Source: G963677485 sp942492855 (GTDB lineage Bacteria; Armatimonadota; HRBIN16). Taken from it: DNA of 64,000 nucleotides. The position numbers were made by a program, and so were the translations under genes. The notes beneath the pieces are model-generated. The model did not search any database. It was not told the DNA's origin and was given only the letters and a program-made list of their open reading frames with translations. The stretch's first letter is position 1. Every line of letters begins with the position of its first letter. Shown in pieces: positions 51,882 through 61,275 of this stretch. The stretch is taken from NCBI GenBank assembly GCA_942492855.1, contig OW818647.1, forward strand, positions 2,790,001 through 2,854,000, given 5' to 3'.

Positions 51882-52745
51882 ATGTTCCGTAGAAAAATCG
51901 CTGTATTCGGAATTCTGGCTCTAGCCATAGCAGGACTAATGGCAGGCTGCGGCGGAACCGACGACTCCGCGTCCAGCTCTGGTACCGGCACGATGCAAGT
52001 GTATCTGTCGGATGCTCCTTTTGATGGCAAAGCCGTGAACGTCAGTATCTCGAGAGTCGAAGTCTCTAAGGATGGATCCGGATGGATCACCTTGAATTCA
52101 TATGCTCCAGATCCGCTGGTGATCAACCTTCTCGACTATCGATACGAAGGGGCTGGTGCCATACCGGCTCGTTACCTGCTGGCAGAAAAGCCGCTGGAAA
52201 CCGGGCACTATACTCAGATCCGCCTGATCTTGACTAAGGTCACACTGGTCGATAATTCTAACGTAACGTATGACTGCGCGATGAGTAGCCAGGACAAGAC
52301 TGGACTGAAGCTGACCGGCTCCTTCGATGTGTCTGAAGGTACCAAGTCGGCAGTTCTGATCGATTTTGATGCTTCCAGGTCGATCATTCAAGAAGGCAAT
52401 GGCACCTACCGGCTGAAACCCACGGTCAGGGCCGTACCTGTCCAGATCACTGCCAATGTGAAAGGCGATATCACCTTTAAAAACACCGAAGGCACCACAA
52501 TCGCGGTACCCGCTGGTGTGAGTATAGCCGCCTATAGTGGCGAGGAGTTTATTGCGTCATCACCGATCACGTCTGATGGCACCTATTTCTTCCCTGCGAT
52601 GCTCGCTGGGCGCTACAATCTGGTAATGGAATTCACAGCTGATGCACCACTTCATTATGTGATTCCTGTGACAAGCGTGAATGTGACAGTTAATACAGCC
52701 ACGATCAATGTTGATCCTCTCGTCGCTGTTCCCGTTCTGGACTAG
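51882..52745 (+). CDS. DUF4382 lipoprotein
   Basis: 287 aa from the ATG at 51882 (GAGG 7 nt upstream); a GTG at 51843 is in frame but leaves the SD internal. Lipoprotein signal: RRKIAVFGILALAIAGLMAG followed by Cys at the lipobox. Then a low-complexity linker (DDSASSSGTG) and a DUF4382 domain: MQVYLSDAPFDGKAVNVSIS, LINLLDY-like VINLLDYRY, LAEKPLETGHYTQIRLILT. A C-terminal Ig/carboxypeptidase-regulatory-like domain (ANVKGDITFKNTEG...AGRYNLVMEF) ends it. Probably envelope-anchored, function unknown. A hairpin AGCCACCGGG/CCCGGTGGCT at 52773-52804 follows. Confidence 0.85.
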   Translation: MFRRKIAVFGILALAIAGLMAGCGGTDDSASSSGTGTMQVYLSDAPFDGKAVNVSISRVEVSKDGSGWITLNSYAPDPLVINLLDYRYEGAGAIPARYLLAEKPLETGHYTQIRLILTKVTLVDNSNVTYDCAMSSQDKTGLKLTGSFDVSEGTKSAVLIDFDASRSIIQEGNGTYRLKPTVRAVPVQITANVKGDITFKNTEGTTIAVPAGVSIAAYSGEEFIASSPITSDGTYFFPAMLAGRYNLVMEFTADAPLHYVIPVTSVNVTVNTATINVDPLVAVPVLD

Positions 52746-52955
52746 CACGTATCCAGCAATCGGGCAACACATAGCCACCGGGCAGCAGTATCCACCCGGT
52801 GGCTGCGTATGTACATCAGGTTGGCGGAGTGACAGATAGGGCATTCGCCGAAATCCTAATAGGTATTCAGATAAAATCAAGCTGACTGCTCAAGGAGTTA
52901 TATCCACAACCGCCAATTACGATCATGATTAGCTGAGGAAAACGGAATAGTTCTT

Positions 52956-53276
52956 ATGTTGGATAAAGGCGATGTTATAGAGTGCGTGCGCCAGTATGCC
53001 GATATCATACGCCAGCATCTCGACGTAGAACAGGTGATCCTTTTTGGTTCTTATACCAAGGGCACAGCCACAGAGGAGTCTGACATCGATGTGGCCGTTG
53101 TGACGGACACCGATTACGATAACTGGTATGATGTGATATTGAATCTATGGAAATGGCGTCGCGATGTCGACTCTAACATTGAACCGCACCTGATGTATTC
53201 CGGTTCCGACCGAAGCGGATTCCTTGAGGAAATCCGCCGCACAGGCGTGCTGATCTACGAACGCCAGAGTGCGTGA
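52956..53276 (+). CDS. Minimal nucleotidyltransferase (MNT-type)
   Basis: 106 aa. The nucleotidyltransferase motif is ILFGSYTKGTATEESDIDVAVV, with the GS and the D-x-D metal pair. Length matches small MNT proteins that pair with HEPN partners as toxin-antitoxin modules, but no HEPN gene is adjacent. Its last 38 nt recur at 57432-57469, just after the next gene. Lower GC than the flanking glycosidase genes. Confidence 0.88.
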   Translation: MLDKGDVIECVRQYADIIRQHLDVEQVILFGSYTKGTATEESDIDVAVVTDTDYDNWYDVILNLWKWRRDVDSNIEPHLMYSGSDRSGFLEEIRRTGVLIYERQSA

Positions 53277-53573
53277 TGCCGGATAGTGTTGTCATTGATA
53301 GACTTGATCATATGTCATGATCGTATGGTCAACATCAGACAGCACATATTGATACCGTAATCATTCTGTCAGAATAAATAGAGCATACGGTGACTTGGTT
53401 ACTGACTTGTTGTGGGTTGAAAACAGTACCGACACGTCTCATGTCATTTTGTTTTTGAGGCACTGTCGTTCAGTGAATTATGATTGCGTGCTAATAGAGA
53501 GCCGCTAAGCGAATGTGAGCCTCTTGCCTCACAGCTCCACTGTATAATGATCATTGGAAACGGGGTAAAGTCA
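53277..53573. other. AT-rich gap between the nucleotidyltransferase and the large gene
   Basis: About 297 bp. No convincing gene or terminator. TATAAT at 53543-53548 could be a -10 for the 53574 gene, but no good -35 pairs with it. Confidence 0.4.
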
Positions 53574-56500
53574 ATGGCGAATCGCTTGTTGGTTGACGGA
53601 ACCGATCTAGCTAAATGGGCAGTCCGGAGGGAGTCACAAGAAACACTACCAGAGTTATTGCGGCGTCTTGTGCATGCCACTGTTACTCGTATTACTAATA
53701 TCAGCTTTCCTGCAGGAGAAGGTGTTCAACTTGGAGGATATGACGGGAATGTAACCGTGGAAACAGGTAATGCGTTTGTGCCTGATGGGCATTCTGTCTG
53801 GGAACTGAGCGCTAGAGCTGACGTTAAAAATAAGGCCGACGATGATTATGAAAAACGTGCAGACAATCCTCTTGAGGTGATCCCCAAAGACACTGTCTAT
53901 GTATTTGTTACTCCAAGGCGGTGGGGATCCAAGAACAAGTGGGTGGCTGAGCGTAGATCCGAAAACAAATGGCTTGATGTACGTGCATATGATGCCGATG
54001 ATCTTGAACAGTGGCTCGAACTTGCTCCTGCGGTTCATGCTTGGATATCAACCAACATAGGCAAGTGCCCCGTAGGAGCACAGGACATTTCGTCATATTG
54101 GACAGGATGGACTCATGTCACGAACCCACCGATTACTTCTTCCCTTATTTTATCTGGACGAAAGAAGGAGTATGAACGGGTATATGACAGTCTTCACAAA
54201 GACCCTTGTCTTCTACCAATTCTTACAGATACGGTAGAAGAAGCGACAGCTTTCATTTGTTCTGTATTCTATGAGATGCTTGATGAAGATCGGGTCCACT
54301 ACCTAGCTCGAGCAATAGTTGTCCAAGATGACAATGCGTGGAGACAACTTATCGCAACACAAGATAACCTCGTTTTAATACCGATGTTTGATGTTCAAGG
54401 TCTAGCTAAGGTAGCTGTTACCAAGGGACACCATGTGCTACTACCACTTGGATGTGACGCTGATGCATCCTCTGCATCTGGAGTCATGGTTTTGCCTCGC
54501 TTAAAGCGGGAGCCAGCGCAAGAGGCATTGGTTTCCTCAATGGGTATATCGAAATTGAGGTCCCGGAGGCTTGCTGTATTAGCTCGACACAGCCTTTCAG
54601 CCTTTCGCCGCAGGATATCGGTAGTTCCGATCATTAGAAAACCACAGTGGGCGACACCAATCGAAGCGCGTAACATCTTGCCGTTTATGTTGGCAGGCAT
54701 CTGGGATGAGAGCAACATGAGCGACCGCCAAGTCGTTCAGAGTTTTGCGGGTGTATCATATGCTCGATTATCTGAAACGCTGGAACTCTGGGCGAATGAA
54801 CCGGATCCTCCTGTGCGTCGGGTTGGTAACATGTGGATGATAGTTTCAAAACAAGATGCATGGGAGTTACTTGCCAAATACCTTACCCCTGACCAAATGG
54901 AAAGATTCGTTGATACCGTCGTTAGCGTGTTCAGAGAGATCGATCCGCAGTTCAATATGCCTCCTGGATCCAGGTTGTTGGCACAGATACAAGGCAAGAT
55001 TCTTTCGAATTCTGGACGGTTGCGAACAAGCTTGGCTGACACCGTCGCCTTGATTGCCGTCCATGAGGCCCCATTTAAACAAAAACCAGTGACAGGGCAG
55101 GAATATGCAGACCGAATTACAAACGAACTACTTGGAGTGGATTCGCAGGGCTGGAAACTCTGGGCCTCAATGTCAAATGCGCTCGAATGTCTAGCTGAAG
55201 CAGCTCCAGACCAGTTTTTAAGGGCGGTAGAAAATGGTGTATCTGGTGATGAACCGGTGTTATCAAGGCTAATTTATCGTGCTGGGTCTATACCATATGG
55301 TCCAACCCCGTACATACACTTGTTATGGGCGTTGGAAATACTAGCCTGGAAGCAGGAATATCTATGTCGGGTTTCCGTGATTCTTGCTTCCTTGACGCGA
55401 TTGACCCAATCATCGAAAAGTAATATAGCAAATAGCCCCGCCAGCAGTTTTCGTAAGATTCACCTGCCATGGTATCCCCAGACTACCGCTTCAGTGGAAC
55501 AACGGTTGACCGTAATTGACGTAGCCAAAAATTCCGAGCCTCTCGTCTCATGGCAGTTAATGATATCTTTAATCCCAACAATTAACGATACTTCTTTGCC
55601 AATATCATATCCTGTTTGGCGTGATTGGATGCCAGATCCATTGATAGGACCAGACCCATCTGAAATCATTGAGATGACACAGGGCGTTATGACACGCCTG
55701 TTGCACGATGTCGGTCACGATTGTTTGAAGTGGACAGAGCTGCTCAATACAGTAGGCAGATCACATTTACCAGCTGAGATTAATCATGATATAATCGACG
55801 AGTTCATGAAGGTTAATATCGATAGTCTTGATAAAAGCGGTGTAACCATGCTGCAAAACACCATCAGGAATGTGGTGGCCCGCTACCATGCATTATCAGG
55901 TTCATTATCGACCGATGTTGTAGATAAACTTAAGCAGGCTTATCTGCGTTTACAACATAATGATGTAAAACTTGATAATGCCTGGCTGTTTTCAGTTAAT
56001 GTTGAAAATGAGATTAACATACCAATGATGCGTTGCCAAGATCGCGCGAATGCACGAGAGGACATGCGTAAGGACGTAGTTACCGCTATATATCAACAAG
56101 GAGGAATTCATCAGCTCTTGCGATTTACGATGCATGTCGGATCAGCAAGGCATCTGTGGTTCTTTATCGGCAAGAGCGGAATTATCGAACCAGGTGAAGA
56201 GGACATGGTCTTCACTAATTCGTATAGTGATGATTTGTCAACTAAAGCTGTTATCCAAGGTTTTGTGTCTGGCCGTTATCAGTTAGGTCGTTGGGACTGG
56301 GTCGATGATAAGTGGAATAGCCTAATCTTGACCCTCCCCCATAAACAACAAATCCAATTTCTACTTGCTTTACCATCTGAATCTCATGTGTGGAATTACG
56401 TAGATATGGTTGGTAATGACGCAAAAATTGAATACTGGTCAACAGTCGACCCAAGGAGCCTTGGTACTGATGATGGGGAACGGGTAACAACGGAGTTGTT

Positions 56501-57368
56501 AAGATGCAACAGGCCGATTGCTGCTGCGAGTTTTATTGTAAGTCAATCGAGGACCGATCAGTGTATGGTATCTGCTAAGGTTATGGTTAAGATTCTAGAT
56601 TGTATAGCACAGGGGGCAAGCGAAAAGATAGATATATCCGGAATGGCTAGCTATCACATAACGAAATTGCTCGATGCAGTGTGCTCATCTGATGAGATCA
56701 ATGAAGATGACAAGGTTAGGCTTGAGTGGACGTTTTTCAATGTTCTAGAGTGTAATAAACAACAATCGGTAATCCATGGGAGGTTAGCACGCGATCCTGA
56801 CTTCTTCCTTCAAATTCTGTGTATGGTATACAAAAATGCTAGCGAACCACCATCTGAATACTCAGATATCGATATGGATCGGTTTACGACAGCTCAGAGC
56901 GTACTGGCATCATGGCAAATAATACCGGGCGCAAATTCTGATGGCAGTTATGATGTTAATATCCTGCGAATTTGGGTACAGAAATCTCGTCAGCTTGCTA
57001 CTGGTGTCGGACGGCTTGATAGCTGTGATCTGGTAATAGGTCGACTTTTTTCTCATGCGAAGGAAAGTGCGGATAGCGTCTGGCCAAGACCTGAGATATG
57101 CACTATCATCGAGGAGATCGCCAGTAAACCACTAGAGGACGGTATGTCATGCCAAGAAATCGCCAACAGAGGGGTCACTACAAAGGATGTTGGTGAAGGT
57201 GGTCTTCAGGAAGTTGAACAAGCTAACCGGTACCGGAACTATGTATCTGCACTTGGAAGTCGTTGGCCGCGAACTTCGACGATGGTTGAAAAAATTGCTT
57301 GCATGTATGAAAAAGATGCTAAGCATGAGGATTTACGTGCCGAATTACGGGAGGACGATGTATATTAG
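53574..57368 (+). CDS. Large 1264-aa protein with nuclease-like N-terminus; candidate defence factor
   Basis: 1264 aa from the ATG at 53574; the frame is open from 53484. N-terminal 150 residues: LLRRLVHATVTRI, then GEGVQLGGYDG and HSVWELSARADVKNKADDDYEKR, then TVYVFVTPRRW and LDVRAYDADDLEQWLE. The order with Asp57 and Glu77 is reminiscent of PD-(D/E)XK nucleases, though the expected Lys is replaced (ELS). About 210-320 resembles a P-loop-type domain without a Walker A motif. The rest is predicted alpha-helical repeats. Large proteins of this style occur in actinobacterial and other accessory regions. AT-rich codon use and island context suggest recent acquisition and a defence role; that role is inferred. 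Confidence 0.7.
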   Translation: MANRLLVDGTDLAKWAVRRESQETLPELLRRLVHATVTRITNISFPAGEGVQLGGYDGNVTVETGNAFVPDGHSVWELSARADVKNKADDDYEKRADNPLEVIPKDTVYVFVTPRRWGSKNKWVAERRSENKWLDVRAYDADDLEQWLELAPAVHAWISTNIGKCPVGAQDISSYWTGWTHVTNPPITSSLILSGRKKEYERVYDSLHKDPCLLPILTDTVEEATAFICSVFYEMLDEDRVHYLARAIVVQDDNAWRQLIATQDNLVLIPMFDVQGLAKVAVTKGHHVLLPLGCDADASSASGVMVLPRLKREPAQEALVSSMGISKLRSRRLAVLARHSLSAFRRRISVVPIIRKPQWATPIEARNILPFMLAGIWDESNMSDRQVVQSFAGVSYARLSETLELWANEPDPPVRRVGNMWMIVSKQDAWELLAKYLTPDQMERFVDTVVSVFREIDPQFNMPPGSRLLAQIQGKILSNSGRLRTSLADTVALIAVHEAPFKQKPVTGQEYADRITNELLGVDSQGWKLWASMSNALECLAEAAPDQFLRAVENGVSGDEPVLSRLIYRAGSIPYGPTPYIHLLWALEILAWKQEYLCRVSVILASLTRLTQSSKSNIANSPASSFRKIHLPWYPQTTASVEQRLTVIDVAKNSEPLVSWQLMISLIPTINDTSLPISYPVWRDWMPDPLIGPDPSEIIEMTQGVMTRLLHDVGHDCLKWTELLNTVGRSHLPAEINHDIIDEFMKVNIDSLDKSGVTMLQNTIRNVVARYHALSGSLSTDVVDKLKQAYLRLQHNDVKLDNAWLFSVNVENEINIPMMRCQDRANAREDMRKDVVTAIYQQGGIHQLLRFTMHVGSARHLWFFIGKSGIIEPGEEDMVFTNSYSDDLSTKAVIQGFVSGRYQLGRWDWVDDKWNSLILTLPHKQQIQFLLALPSESHVWNYVDMVGNDAKIEYWSTVDPRSLGTDDGERVTTELLRCNRPIAAASFIVSQSRTDQCMVSAKVMVKILDCIAQGASEKIDISGMASYHITKLLDAVCSSDEINEDDKVRLEWTFFNVLECNKQQSVIHGRLARDPDFFLQILCMVYKNASEPPSEYSDIDMDRFTTAQSVLASWQIIPGANSDGSYDVNILRIWVQKSRQLATGVGRLDSCDLVIGRLFSHAKESADSVWPRPEICTIIEEIASKPLEDGMSCQEIANRGVTTKDVGEGGLQEVEQANRYRNYVSALGSRWPRTSTMVEKIACMYEKDAKHEDLRAELREDDVY

Positions 57369-57431
57369 TGGGAACAAATCTGAAAGCACATATAGAAACA
57401 CATACCTCAAACGATTCGATCTTCATACTGC

Positions 57432-57471
57432 CCGCACGGGCGTGTTGATCTACGAACACCAGAGTGCGTAG
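57432..57471 (+). pseudogene. 3'-end remnant of a second nucleotidyltransferase gene
   Basis: Encodes RTGVLIYEHQSA before a stop, against RTGVLIYERQSA at the end of the 52956-53276 product. The DNA matches 53236-53274 with about three differences. It follows the large gene directly, so that gene appears to have replaced or interrupted a tandem MNT copy. Confidence 0.8.
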
Positions 57472-57489
57472 TATCGCAGTCTGTTAATG

Positions 57490-57520
57490 AAGCCCATCCA
57501 ATTGCATTTTGGATGGGCTT
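57490..57520. terminator. Bidirectional terminator
   Basis: AAGCCCATCCAA at 57490-57501 pairs with 57509-57520 over a 7-nt loop, between convergent genes. Confidence 0.8.
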
Positions 57521-57538
57521 CTGCATGGTGATGTAACC

Positions 57539-59854
57539 CTACTTAGTGGTTTTGACCTCATACACACTGGCCGATTTCAACTTCACGCGGCCGGCACCGG
57601 GTAGGTGGAGCTTTAGGCTTTGCACGCGTTCGCCCTGTTTCCATGGCATCATGAAGCAAAGCCTCTTCTGTGCATCTGAGAAGCGAATCTGCCGAGACAC
57701 GATCCCAGCGTCTTCTTTACCCGGTAGTGACCAGCTTACCCGCACGTCCCTGGAGGGCTTCTCTACTTGTATCTCCAGTTTGAGCAGGTTCAAACCATCG
57801 GAGTTGACTTCGAGATTTGATATCGGCAGCACGATGTAAGGATCGTTGCCGGTGACCGTGAAGCTGGCAACACCCTTGGAAGTGCCCTCATACTTGATGT
57901 CATGGAGTGTGGCTGAAGGCGGACCCAGTGCGCTGATATCTAGTTTCCACTTTCGCACGGAGGTGGCTTGGTGGTCACTTGATGTCAGCTCATTCACCAC
58001 TTTTTGCAGTGGGGCGAGGTGCTGCTGCAGGTAGCTGTGTTCGGATATGCTCATACGCTGCAACATGCTTGCGATCTTCTTCATTGCAGTTTGCTTGGAG
58101 TTGCCATTGGCGGTGCTGGCCTGCAGCACGCTGTCAGCCAGGTCATCCCAAGTCGATAATGGCAGCGGCTCACCCAGGGTGGCCAGAATCTGCTTGCGAG
58201 GCATCACCTTAAGCTTGCCGGATTCTTTCGCTTTTTCGACTATCGCTAGCAAATCCGATATCTTAGCACTGGCATAACCAGAGCCACTATATTCACAGCC
58301 CTCGCCTGAATACCAGATTTTCACCTCGTCATCAGCGATCACGGCCGAACAGGCGCGGACGCCAAGGTGACCCCATGTGCCCCAGTCCGACCAGGTGACG
58401 ATAGGGTCACTGCTCTGGAAGGGCGGCTCCGAGGTGGTGATGTCGTCAAACTTCACCCAGTTGACCCCATCCAGCGAGAACGCCCATCCCAGCCGCTTCA
58501 CCCCAGCCACAAACTCATCATTGGTGATGTGTCCGTGGTAGAAGCAATGGTAGCTGGCGCCAGATTTACCTTTATATATACGGGTCTGGGTCTCTTCATC
58601 GCCAAGCTTCAGCATCGCTGCGGCCGACAGCCAGCCGCTGTCCCACTCACCCGGTTCACCTTGAGTGATCACTGGACTGAGAGATGACTTCTTCCAGTGG
58701 ACGCAGTCGCGGCTTTCGGCGTATCCGAACTCGTTACGGTATCCGCGTTCTGCGAAGTTGATGCCCGTATACCACATCTTCCAGATGTTGCCATCTTTGA
58801 TGAACGAGTGGTCACCAATCACGTTCTCGTCCCAGGCACCGGTCGGCCCCATATAGAGCAGAGGGTTACCGGGCTCTGGCGTCCAGTGGATGCCATCTTT
58901 GGAGCGATGTAGACCCATGCCGTCCCACCAGTTGGCGTTGATGGTGCCGCCGGCCGGGTGCCACATGAGGTATTCGTCTCCGCATTTCAGACCGTCGGCA
59001 TCGGCCTCATTGAAGTCACCCCAAGTGCCGGGGGTTCCTAGAGGCTTCACCGCTTTGGTACCGGCTGGCTGCGTCCAGGTGATGCCATCCTTGGATTCCG
59101 CATACGCCTGGCCATCACCGCTGCTGTACCACATTTTGTAGGTATCGCCGTCCAGGATCACGGTTGGCGAATAGGCGTCGATGTTCAGCGGGTTCCCGGC
59201 GTAGACGGTGAACGGGCTCTTCGATCGCAAAGCCGGCTTGACCGATATATCGCTAAAGGAACCGGTCGCCGCGGCGGCGTAGAACCCAACCATTCCGCTG
59301 GGATGCTGTGATATCTTCTTCTCGACAGCATGACCGACATACTGACCGTCAATATAACAGTAGATGCCGGCTCTGTCCGTCACCACTTTCATTCGATACG
59401 GATAGTTAAACTTGGCCTTAAACGGGAAGGAACCCAGGGTGGTGAACTGCAGGTTCCTGACCACCTCAATGGTGACCACTTTCTGAGGCGCATTGAACCG
59501 CACATTGATGAAATCATCTGTGGCGTCATCACCACGCAGGATCAAGCCAAGGCCTGCCCAGGGTTCACCGTTGTTTAACTGCATGTTGATGGTCGCCTCG
59601 AACACGCAGTCGATCCACTCGTATCCCTTGACGAAGGTGCGTGCCCTGACAGCATCGATATCCGTGGATTGAAGAGTTGTTCCGTCCAGCTTCCAGGTTC
59701 CTTCTTTTGTGATCAGATTGCCTGCGAGCTGGGCACTGGTGATCGCAGTTTGTGTCTTGTCTACTGCCGTCAGGTCGGCAGCTGTTGATCCCGCTGCTGT
59801 TGTCATCGCCATGAATATCACCCCCGTAATTTGGTTAATATTGGTTCTGTGCAT
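57539..59854 (-). CDS. Secreted GH32/43-like beta-propeller protein with N-terminal lectin-like domain
   Basis: About 771 aa from the ATG at 59854 (GGAG 9 nt upstream); an ATG at 59878 is also in frame. Signal-like region ITGVIFMAMTTAAGSTAA. A DUF1080/LamG-like beta-sandwich follows (WIDCVFEATINM, YRMKVVTDRAGIYCYIDGQYVG, GMVGFYAAAATGSFSDI). About 215-540 is a five-bladed propeller: repeated W(Y/T)SG-, YAESKDGITWTQP, HRSKDGIHWTP, GYAESRDCVHWKKS and AFSLDGVNWVKF blades, as in GH32/GH43/GH130-type proteins. The rest is helical then a beta-sandwich. Glycosidase activity not certain. Divergent from an AraC regulator. Confidence 0.75.
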   Translation of the reverse strand: MHRTNINQITGVIFMAMTTAAGSTAADLTAVDKTQTAITSAQLAGNLITKEGTWKLDGTTLQSTDIDAVRARTFVKGYEWIDCVFEATINMQLNNGEPWAGLGLILRGDDATDDFINVRFNAPQKVVTIEVVRNLQFTTLGSFPFKAKFNYPYRMKVVTDRAGIYCYIDGQYVGHAVEKKISQHPSGMVGFYAAAATGSFSDISVKPALRSKSPFTVYAGNPLNIDAYSPTVILDGDTYKMWYSSGDGQAYAESKDGITWTQPAGTKAVKPLGTPGTWGDFNEADADGLKCGDEYLMWHPAGGTINANWWDGMGLHRSKDGIHWTPEPGNPLLYMGPTGAWDENVIGDHSFIKDGNIWKMWYTGINFAERGYRNEFGYAESRDCVHWKKSSLSPVITQGEPGEWDSGWLSAAAMLKLGDEETQTRIYKGKSGASYHCFYHGHITNDEFVAGVKRLGWAFSLDGVNWVKFDDITTSEPPFQSSDPIVTWSDWGTWGHLGVRACSAVIADDEVKIWYSGEGCEYSGSGYASAKISDLLAIVEKAKESGKLKVMPRKQILATLGEPLPLSTWDDLADSVLQASTANGNSKQTAMKKIASMLQRMSISEHSYLQQHLAPLQKVVNELTSSDHQATSVRKWKLDISALGPPSATLHDIKYEGTSKGVASFTVTGNDPYIVLPISNLEVNSDGLNLLKLEIQVEKPSRDVRVSWSLPGKEDAGIVSRQIRFSDAQKRLCFMMPWKQGERVQSLKLHLPGAGRVKLKSASVYEVKTTK

Positions 59855-60021
59855 CAATGTCGTCTCCATTCGTTGCATTACAGTATGAATATAGTCCTAT
59901 GTGGAGTGAGAGTCGATAGCATAGATATCGAATGTTTGGCAATTCTTGTTATTATACAGTGACCATGTGGAGCGTGTTTTGACGTCATTGTTCTATCTTA
60001 TGGCCTTGAGGGGGTAGCCTG

Positions 60022-60828
60022 TTGGATACATCAAGCATATTGCACTTACCAAAAATTACGCACGCAAGGGAACACCAAGGCGGAGTTCTGGCGGCGTATA
60101 TCGACCGGGAATACGTATTCCAGCACTGCGTGAGTGGCGAGGCGAAGTTCCGGCTGCGCGACAACCTGTACCGGGTGACGCCCGGCACCACTTTCCTGAT
60201 GCCGCCTCAGTTGCCCCATGCCCTGCACTTTATGACAGAGGTGAGGGACTATCGGTATCTGGTGGTTCATTTCTCGTTGCCCGAGGACTCCACACTGCTG
60301 AAGCCGTTCCCAATGGTGGTATCACTGACCGGTGATGATGCCGACGCGGTTTCGAATTGCATGAGGCAGATCGTCTCGGAATGGCAGACCGAACAGTCGG
60401 GTTACCGACTCATCACCTCGGGGCTGCTGGTGAATACATTGGGCATATACTGGCGCCACCGCGGCGTCGATGTTCCTTCGGATGTGGTCGTGTCCAGTGC
60501 CTGGCAGGACATCGAACGCGCCATCAGTTGGATGCATCAGCACTACACGGAACCATTGACTGTGGATAGCATGGGGCAGGTCGCTGGACTATCACCGGCA
60601 TACTTCTGCAAGGCGTTCAAGGAGTACACCGGCTGCAGCCCTCACCGCTACCTCAACAACATCAGGGTCAGCAAGGCCACCCAGCTATTAACGACCACCG
60701 AGTTGAGCTGCACTCAAGTCGCAGAACGAGTGGGGATCCCGACGGTGGCCGCCTTCAGCCGAGTATTCCACCGAGTGATGGGAGTTTCGCCAACCCAGTG
60801 GGTTCAGGATAACTATCCGAATAGTTGA
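60022..60828 (+). CDS. AraC-family regulator with cupin sensor domain
   Basis: 268 aa starting at TTG (60022), with GAGGGGG 7 nt upstream. The N-terminal AraC-binding cupin (EYVFQHCVSGEAKFRLRDN, TPGTTFLMPPQLPHALHF) is followed by the two-HTH DNA-binding domain (LTVDSMGQVAGLSPAYFCKAFKEYTGCSPHRYL and SCTQVAERVGIPTVAAFSRVFHR). It probably controls the divergent beta-propeller gene and perhaps the downstream sulfatase unit. Two ATGTGGAG(T/C)G half-sites in the shared intergenic region are candidate binding sites. Inducer probably a sugar. Confidence 0.88.
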   Translation: MDTSSILHLPKITHAREHQGGVLAAYIDREYVFQHCVSGEAKFRLRDNLYRVTPGTTFLMPPQLPHALHFMTEVRDYRYLVVHFSLPEDSTLLKPFPMVVSLTGDDADAVSNCMRQIVSEWQTEQSGYRLITSGLLVNTLGIYWRHRGVDVPSDVVVSSAWQDIERAISWMHQHYTEPLTVDSMGQVAGLSPAYFCKAFKEYTGCSPHRYLNNIRVSKATQLLTTTELSCTQVAERVGIPTVAAFSRVFHRVMGVSPTQWVQDNYPNS

Positions 60829-60849
60829 AAAGCCGGTATTGAATACCTG

Positions 60850-61140
60850 TGTCAGGGGCGGGGACTCCCTGCGCCCGCCGGAACGCGGGCCGTTAATAAT
60901 CAGCGATGGGTGACAGTGCCCGTACCGGGACGAAGTCACGGACGGGCCACGGAACCCGTCGCCGATTTCCGGTGGTTCGGATCGCTGGCAGCAAGCCCGC
61001 GCTGCCGCGGGTTTAGTCACCCACACGACTACGTTCCGGGAGCTGACGCTCCGGGAACTGCGTCCAGTGCGGGTTCCTGCACCGCGCGGCTGATCAGTAT
61101 CGGCCGGCGTCGCTTCGCTCCGGCCGGCGCATGGATGCCC
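60850..61140. repeat. Family E hairpin-rich repeat
   Basis: The gap 60829-61275 is GC-rich, with stacked hairpins (GTTCCGGGAGC/GCTCCGGGAAC at about 61034-61060; GGCCGGCG around TCGCTTCG at about 61101-61130; a CCCGCG-rich pair at about 60997-61014). No gene is seen. Distinct from the other families. Confidence 0.55.
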
Positions 61141-61275
61141 GTGTCACCTATTGGTCACTAAGAATGACCTTCGATAGTAGATAAGCCGGTGTTGAGCAAT
61201 CAGCAGGAACAACACATGGGGTTGACGTATCTACAACTGGTAGCGAATCTAAGCGCAATCCGTGTGGAGTAGGCT

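Noticed and set aside
52956..57471. MNT-HEPN toxin-antitoxin module
   Set aside because: No HEPN protein lies next to the nucleotidyltransferase; the neighbour is a 1264-aa protein of another type.
60910..61161. ORF in the gap before the second sulfatase
   Set aside because: Composed of hairpin repeat sequence with no family resemblance.
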